Shown here: positions 63,623 to 64,000 of the stretch, in pieces
Layout: each line of letters opens with the position of its first letter
Position numbering within the stretch: the first letter of the stretch is position 1
DNA from: Desulfuribacillus alkaliarsenatis
GTDB lineage: Bacteria; Bacillota; Bacilli; Desulfuribacillales; Desulfuribacillaceae
Direction of reading: 5' to 3'
Assembly (NCBI RefSeq): GCF_001730225.1
Contig: NZ_MIJE01000001.1
Location: 310,001-374,000 of the forward strand
DNA: 64,000 nucleotides
The notes under the pieces: generated by a model
What the model was told of the DNA's origin: nothing
What the model saw: the letters and a program-made list of their open reading frames with translations, nothing else
Database searches by the model: none
Position numbers and translations under genes: made by a program

Positions 63623-64000
63623 CGAAACAAGCCTGGTCAGTTAGTCAGCTAACAAAATATATTAAAAACGTCATCGATAACGATTGGCAGCTTTGTGATA
63701 CTATGATTAGTGGTGAGATATCTAATTTCACCCACCATAGTAGCGGGCACATGTATTTCAGTTTAAAGGATGAAAAAAGTGTAATTCGCTCAATCATGTT
63801 TGCTGGAAATAATCGCTCTTTACAATTTATACCTAGAAATGGCATGAAAGTAATCGCTAATGGTAATGTGTCGATTTATGAACGTGACGGCCAATATCAA
63901 CTGTATATACAGGAGATGTACCCTGCAGGATTAGGTAGTCTCCACATCGCATATGAGCAGCTTAAGCAACTGCTCGCTAAAGAGGGTTTGTTTGATACAG
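63619..64000 (+). CDS. xseA: Exonuclease VII large subunit (start only)
   Basis: The first 127 codons of the gene, cut by the window edge. The start is ATG 63619, overlapping the folD stop. The sequence WSVSQLTKYIKNVIDNDWQL, then VEGEISN-like SGEISNFTHHSSGHMYFSLKDE and GLFD at the edge, is the N-terminal OB-fold domain of ExoVII large subunit. This agrees with the folD-xseA order of Bacilli. The catalytic part lies outside the window. Confidence 0.93.
   Translation, partial: MTKQAWSVSQLTKYIKNVIDNDWQLCDTMISGEISNFTHHSSGHMYFSLKDEKSVIRSIMFAGNNRSLQFIPRNGMKVIANGNVSIYERDGQYQLYIQEMYPAGLGSLHIAYEQLKQLLAKEGLFDT

Overview
This window is a stretch of a low-GC, spore-forming Firmicutes chromosome. A complete spoIIIAA-AH operon, perfect Spo0A-type boxes, TTG/GTG starts behind strong GGAGG sites, and Rho-independent terminators all point that way. 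Menaquinone genes of the futalosine route (mqnB, mqnD), a B12-dependent ribonucleotide reductase and an electron-bifurcating NfnAB suggest an anaerobic or facultative lifestyle. The gene order comG - aroK, yqhG/yqhH - gcvT-gcvPA-gcvPB, lipM, aroQ - Xaa-Pro peptidase - efp - yqhV - spoIIIA - accBC - asp23 - nusB - folD - xseA matches, from memory, the Bacillus subtilis order. I therefore infer a Bacillales-related anaerobe, something like Desulfuribacillus; the genus is a guess.

Layout. 1-7.0 kb: end of a membrane protein, a secreted CAP-domain protein, mqnB-mqnD, a 37-codon membrane microprotein, a secreted M14 carboxypeptidase, an asparaginase and a phosphoribosyltransferase. 7.2-18.2 kb: a sensory island with a chemoreceptor, two HD-GYP proteins, an HPt protein, a bacteriohemerythrin, CheY, CheC, CheD, a STAS protein and two GGDEF-EAL proteins (one with a broken GGDEF). 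It combines chemotaxis adaptation with c-di-GMP turnover. 18.3-24.6 kb: htpX, a comG-type pseudopilus operon and shikimate kinase. 24.7-29.2 kb: asnB, an unknown membrane-anchored protein behind a Spo0A box, an internally deleted CopB-like ATPase and a HAD phosphatase.

29.1-39.6 kb: yqhH-yqhG plus a 50-codon gene on the minus strand, then a tandem glycine riboswitch driving gcvT-gcvH-gcvPA-gcvPB. Two radical-SAM proteins (probable LipS1/LipS2 lipoyl synthase) and LipM octanoyltransferase follow, so the locus could make its own lipoylated GcvH. 39.7-41.2 kb: an AT-rich orphan gene behind a 23-bp-arm palindrome. It encodes an HsdR-type PD-(D/E)XK nuclease domain joined to a tyrosine-recombinase-like domain that appears to lack every catalytic residue. 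It interrupts otherwise conserved gene order and is the best candidate for an undescribed system.

41.2-50.0 kb: class II ribonucleotide reductase, aroQ, a proline peptidase, efp, DUF441, phosphosulfolactate synthase, an MFS transporter, yqhV, a tandem HD-GYP protein and a small acidic protein. 50.1-64.0 kb: spoIIIAA-AH, accBC, asp23/amaP/DUF2273, nusB, a TsaD paralogue, nfnAB, folD and the start of xseA. No tRNA, rRNA, CRISPR array or transposase was recognised.
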